DNA of 64,000 bases from Tomocerus qinae. Taxonomy: Eukaryota > Arthropoda > Collembola > Entomobryomorpha > Tomoceridae. The DNA is taken from the NCBI GenBank assembly GCA_020055645.1, contig CM034546.1, positions 92,690,001-92,754,000 of the forward strand, given 5' to 3'. This document shows positions 60,106 through 64,000 of this stretch, one piece after another; within the stretch, counting starts at the first letter, position 1; the number at the start of each line of letters is the position of its first letter. Below the pieces are notes generated by a model. The model ran no database searches and was not told where the DNA came from. It was given only the letters and a program-made list of their open reading frames with translations. The translations under genes and the position numbers were made by a program.

Positions 60106-62352
60106 TTCACCAAATTTTTAATTTTTTCTTCGATATAACAATTTTAAGAAATGCACAAATGTTATTTTATTTTAATCACAATAATCCATAATCACAAATG
60201 AATGCTACAATTTAATTGATTTCTGAAAGGAAGACACACAAGCACAAACTAAACGAATGACTTTGGATCAAAAGTACTAAATAAATAATTTGAACAACAA
60301 AAATAAAAGTTTTCAACTCCTTTACATATCGCACTAATCGAACCAAAAAAGTTATACAGCAGTAGATAAATGGAAAGATCTTAAAAGTAATTGCACAAAC
60401 TCGCGCGCGGAATTTTGTTATGGAAGGACATCACTTTCTCCCGTTCTCTCATGGGTGTCGCACGTATAATCATGGACGTGTGAAAGTGAAACTAAAAATT
60501 ATTACACAAACAATTGTCAAAATGCAGATTAAAAATATTCAATAATTTTTTCAAAATGGTCCAAATTCTACTCATGCTTCACTGCATTATTATCATAAGC
60601 ATGAGTAGAAACTATGTAGAAACATACTTGATATATTATATAATATTATGTGTATAGAGCGAATCCAATCTAGCCAGTAGTATAGACAATTGAATTGCAG
60701 GCTAGGTCTTATTGGTCAATTATATTCATTACAATTTACAACAATGTCATCAGCTTTGCTACGCTTTCTACCTGACTTTCAACTCCTCAAGATCACAATT
60801 TTTGTAAGACAAACTTGAATACACACTGCTTGTAAGTGAAAGTATGTGAAAGTGAGGTGAAAGCTTGGTTATGAAAGAAATGGTCTGGGGCGCACTACAG
60901 TACATTTATAATGAAATCCAAAACAGCTCAATAACACAAACAAAGCATTACATGGCTCTCTACGTCTAACCTCGGATTCTAATGGAACAGTATGATAGAT
61001 AGAGATCAACCGTGTCCCTATAAATTAGGAATCAAAGGTGAGGGCATCCCAAACTCCAAATATATAGATAAATTACATACTCAAAGTCATTTAAGCAAAA
61101 TGAGATGTATGCTCTTGGAGGAAATGTTTTCGTAGTCTTTCGTATGTCCTACAGAGAGTAAATTTTGTCGTGAGCAATATATATACTGGCTAAAAACGGT
61201 GCAGTGTGTACCAGAGGAGTAATAAAGATGAATGGCTAGTACTTACACAAGTAAAAAGCAATAAATACTTGTCCGGTTCATAAAATGCATTTTATTGCTT
61301 TCTATTAGCATGGTTGTATAAAACTCATACAACTACATATTTGACAATACAAGTCGATAACTCATTCCAATTGTTAAAATTATTATTACAAAGCAGACTT
61401 CCGGAAAAGACGCTTTCACTGAGTATGACTCAAATTGGAGCGTTTCTTGATTTACTCCTTGACTGTCAAAGTGCATATTGAAAAATGCATTTTTACGTAG
61501 ATCTGATGTACAGGAAGGTAATATAGGGAACTGAATGTGTTTTAGAACATCAGCTTTCCAATGTTTATGATTGCACATTGCATTGTGCCATAAACTGATA
61601 CCTGGGACCTATTAAACCGTTGCTTTGCAATTTGCACACAAAAAACCTCTTGAGGTTATGCAAACCGACGCAAAGTGAAAAATTAGTATTCAAATTGAAT
61701 TTTCGGGGCCAATTTCGCTTCCAGAATTTATCCCATTGCGTCCAGTTCCTGGACAAAACTTTTGCAAATTGCAGAACGTAAAGTGCAAAATAACTGTGTA
61801 ATGAGCCCCTGAACTTGATCACATTGGATTTTCTAAAGTCACATACTCACATACGCTATATCGTGAAATGAAGAGGCACTGGGCACAGACACAATGAACC
61901 CTTGATAGCAATGTAAACTGTAAAGTGAACAAAAATAGGGTGTTTCCTTGTTTTGTTTTTATCCATAAATTGAATCATTTAATAGCGCAGTTAACTTCCA
62001 TGTATTCTCCTATTATTTTGTCTTTACATACAAAAATTGTATAATTTCCTTGATGCTTATAGTAGTGCACTGCACACAAATAGAGGCAAGTTAAAGTAAT
62101 TTTAGTCAATTAGTAGCGAATAGCAAAGATAATTGCAGTCGATTCCAGTCAATAATATATGCAAAATTGGCACACGCATAACAGGAAATGTTACAATAAG
62201 CTCTCTATCCTTCAACTTCCCTGTTATAAATAACAAATACTTCAAAAACCTCACTGTGGCTAATTCACTTTCGTTTGAACAACAACTATCAGTCTCACCC
62301 TTAGAACATTTTAACTTTCTGTGTGCATCAGCGGAGATTTATAGACAAAGGA
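60106..62352. other. Intergenic region between BLOC1S2 and the ionotropic receptor
   Basis: The divergent arrangement puts both promoters here. A CpG-dense TCGCGCGCGG at 60401-60410 lies about 300 bases upstream of the BLOC1S2 ATG and stands out in AT-rich surroundings, so it may mark that promoter. A possible gene remnant at 61333-61822 is listed separately. Confidence 0.45.
61333..61822 (-). pseudogene. Possible frameshifted gene remnant, family unknown
   Basis: Two minus-strand frames of 85 and 81 codons overlap by 14 bases, and read in series they look like one protein broken by a single frameshift near 61570. The first includes WTQWDKFWKRNWPRKF and LHNLKRFFVCKLQSNG; the second includes HWKADVLKHIQFPILPSC and ends in a hydrophobic stretch. 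Composition (Trp, Cys, Phe) resembles a membrane or receptor protein, but I cannot name a family. Its position next to a chemoreceptor gene is suggestive only. Confidence 0.3.
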
Positions 62353-64000
62353 ATGAGAAATTTTTACAGCAGAAAAATAGTTTGTTTCATTTCTGTTATT
62401 ATTTTGCCACAGTTAATAGTGCAGGGAGCCCCTGTAGATTTTCTCCAACATACTTTAGAGAATGTGAAATCTCACTACGAAGGGTTGTGCACAGAAGTGT
62501 TGATAACAAACAATAACTTTTACGACAAATCACAGTCAGACTTGTATACTCTGGCACGGAAATATTGGGAGGATAATTATCTTAGAGAGCATATCTATAA
62601 TCCTAAGGTGATCCTGCTTAATGATCATCCAGTAATGTCGAAACCTCCAGTATACAGAGCACCAAAAGATTACCTGCCGTACCTTCTTAGCTTGCCAAAA
62701 TCGACGAAGCGATATACCCCAAGTTGTGTGATTAATTTTGTTCTTGATGTTGGAGTTTTTCGAGAGCCTGAACTTAACCCAGGTCTCATTATTTTCTCCA
62801 AATCAACCTGGCCACTGAAGACTCCAACGGATCACTTTATATTCTTAATAGGCAAAGCTGAAGAGGATCATCATAAGAATTTTTTAAATGGGAATTTTGG
62901 GCAAAAAATTCGAGAAAAAATATCCTACTCTTTGGAACTTTCTGAAGCAAAAACTGCACTACAACGACCTTTAGGCGAGAGAATAAACTCAACACATTTA
63001 TATTCATTCCCAGTAGAATTTATGTGGAAGGAAATACACCGAACGTTCTTCACATTAGAGCGAAACGCCTTAAATCTGAATGGAAAACATTTACGCGCAG
63101 CTATATTGAAACCTCCTCAGTCACTTCTGGAATCTACGACAAAAAATGGAGTACGAACCGGAAGGGGAACGTATTATGAATACATTTTAAATATCGAAGA
63201 AACTTTCAATTGCACGTTGGAATACTTTGTGTCCTACAGCACTGGGAGTTTTTCCAAAGTAAACGGAACATGGAGATGGATAGGAGCTATCGGAGACACT
63301 TTAGCAAACAATTATGACATGACTCTGATAAACGCCATGACGGAAGAACGGCTTCAAGTAGTTGACGTAAGCGTCCCGATTCAAAAACAATACATGACTT
63401 TCAGAGTGATGATTCCATCTTACTCTATATCATGGTTTGCAGCAGTTAAACCTCTCGGAAAAACTGTCTGGTATTGGGTTCTCATTACATTAGTTTGTTT
63501 TTCTCTTATTTTTATAACTTTGAAGTACATTCGACATGTTCACTCAGTTACAGTATTGGATATTTTTCTCGATATTTTTAAACTCATGCTTTCACAAGGT
63601 ATAGAACTTCTTCCAAAACTTGGTTATGGCCTTGTAGGATTGGCTCTAATTTTTTCAATGCTCATTTCCACCTGTTACAATTCTAAGCTTGTTGGTTTTC
63701 TAACTTTTCCTGTTGTCACCTACCCAGAAAATCTTAGAGAACTAAATTCCTCCGATGAGTATACAGTTTATGGAGTCAATTATGGCAGTTTAGGTGGCAG
63801 AACACTGCGGGACCTCTACGGTGGCATTAGAAACCGGATTATATATGTCAACCAATTTGAATGCATCAAAAATATGTTGGCAGACCAAAAGTCTGTATGC
63901 ATTGATTATGACAACTCGAATATGTATCGATGGAATAGTAATTTCACTCTAAGCAGTGCCCATGATTTTTCTGCGAAAGTCTACTCTTTCACGCAGTCAC
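62353..64000 (+). CDS. Divergent ionotropic receptor (IR), 5' 549 codons, runs off right edge
   Basis: A ligand-gated ion channel subunit of the arthropod IR branch of ionotropic glutamate receptors, probably a chemoreceptor in sensory neurons. The ATG at 62353 opens a signal peptide (MRNFYSRKIVCFISVIILPQ, cleavage near residue 26), then a roughly 220-residue divergent N-terminal region. S1 follows from about residue 246, with TEERLQVVDVSVP placing R333 where iGluRs have their ligand-binding Arg. TM1 is about 373-392 (VWYWVLITLVCF), a pore-loop region about 402-424, and TM3 about 425-446 with STCYNSKLVGFLTFP in place of the canonical SYTANLAAFLT. S2 begins with GGRTLRDLY, placing T484 where iGluRs have a ligand-contacting Thr. 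No intron or stop interrupts the 549 codons. The second half of S2 and the last membrane segment lie outside the window. Confidence 0.87.
   Translation, partial: MRNFYSRKIVCFISVIILPQLIVQGAPVDFLQHTLENVKSHYEGLCTEVLITNNNFYDKSQSDLYTLARKYWEDNYLREHIYNPKVILLNDHPVMSKPPVYRAPKDYLPYLLSLPKSTKRYTPSCVINFVLDVGVFREPELNPGLIIFSKSTWPLKTPTDHFIFLIGKAEEDHHKNFLNGNFGQKIREKISYSLELSEAKTALQRPLGERINSTHLYSFPVEFMWKEIHRTFFTLERNALNLNGKHLRAAILKPPQSLLESTTKNGVRTGRGTYYEYILNIEETFNCTLEYFVSYSTGSFSKVNGTWRWIGAIGDTLANNYDMTLINAMTEERLQVVDVSVPIQKQYMTFRVMIPSYSISWFAAVKPLGKTVWYWVLITLVCFSLIFITLKYIRHVHSVTVLDIFLDIFKLMLSQGIELLPKLGYGLVGLALIFSMLISTCYNSKLVGFLTFPVVTYPENLRELNSSDEYTVYGVNYGSLGGRTLRDLYGGIRNRIIYVNQFECIKNMLADQKSVCIDYDNSNMYRWNSNFTLSSAHDFSAKVYSFTQS

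Noticed and set aside
62133-62516. 127-codon plus-strand frame overlapping the receptor start
   Set aside because: It is in a different frame from the ionotropic receptor, whose ATG and signal peptide at 62353 explain the region; no conserved content.
1-64000. tRNA, rRNA and CRISPR-like arrays
   Set aside because: I looked for tRNA arm signatures and regularly spaced repeats and found none; the only regular array is the minisatellite, which lacks unique spacers.

Overview
This is a eukaryotic, AT-rich, gene-poor window from an arthropod nuclear genome, most likely a hexapod or other pancrustacean. The evidence is spliced genes with GT-AG introns, a fruitless-type BTB/zinc-finger gene, and a divergent ionotropic receptor of the chemosensory iGluR family. 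I could not fix the species. A springtail is one possibility but that is a guess.

Five protein-coding genes can be supported. From left to right they are: (1) the 5' end of unc80 on the minus strand (three exons between 92 and 3719, the rest beyond the left edge), an accessory subunit of the NALCN sodium-leak channel; (2) a complete eight-exon palmitoyltransferase ZDHHC6 on the minus strand (6062-8050, 415 aa), ending in an ER-retention KKxx motif; (3) a fruitless-like transcription factor on the plus strand (46310-55396), with a common BTB part of 328 codons and three mutually alternative 3' zinc-finger modules, all entered in the same splice phase; (4) a complete four-exon BLOC1S2 on the minus strand (59219-60105, 151 aa); (5) the 5' 549 codons of an apparently intronless ionotropic receptor on the plus strand, running off the right edge (62353-64000).

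The 38 kb between ZDHHC6 and the BTB exon holds no gene I can name. It contains many microsatellites, dispersed TCAAG/CTTGA pentamer runs, and at 26.8-27.7 kb a minisatellite in two blocks interrupted by a small inverted-repeat (MITE-like) element. The BTB exon starts with a spliced untranslated leader, so part of this desert is probably the upstream intron and promoter territory of the fruitless-like gene. That is inference from the gene's layout in flies.

The most interesting content is the 3' half of the fruitless-like gene. A 27-nt microexon encodes the helix of one zinc finger and could be skipped without a frameshift. Retention of the intron before it would give a truncated finger, and another module has a tandem splice acceptor. 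The five genes share no obvious pathway; their adjacency is ordinary animal gene order. All exon models were built by hand from reading frame, splice consensus and phase, and family assignments rest on remembered family sequences, not on a search.
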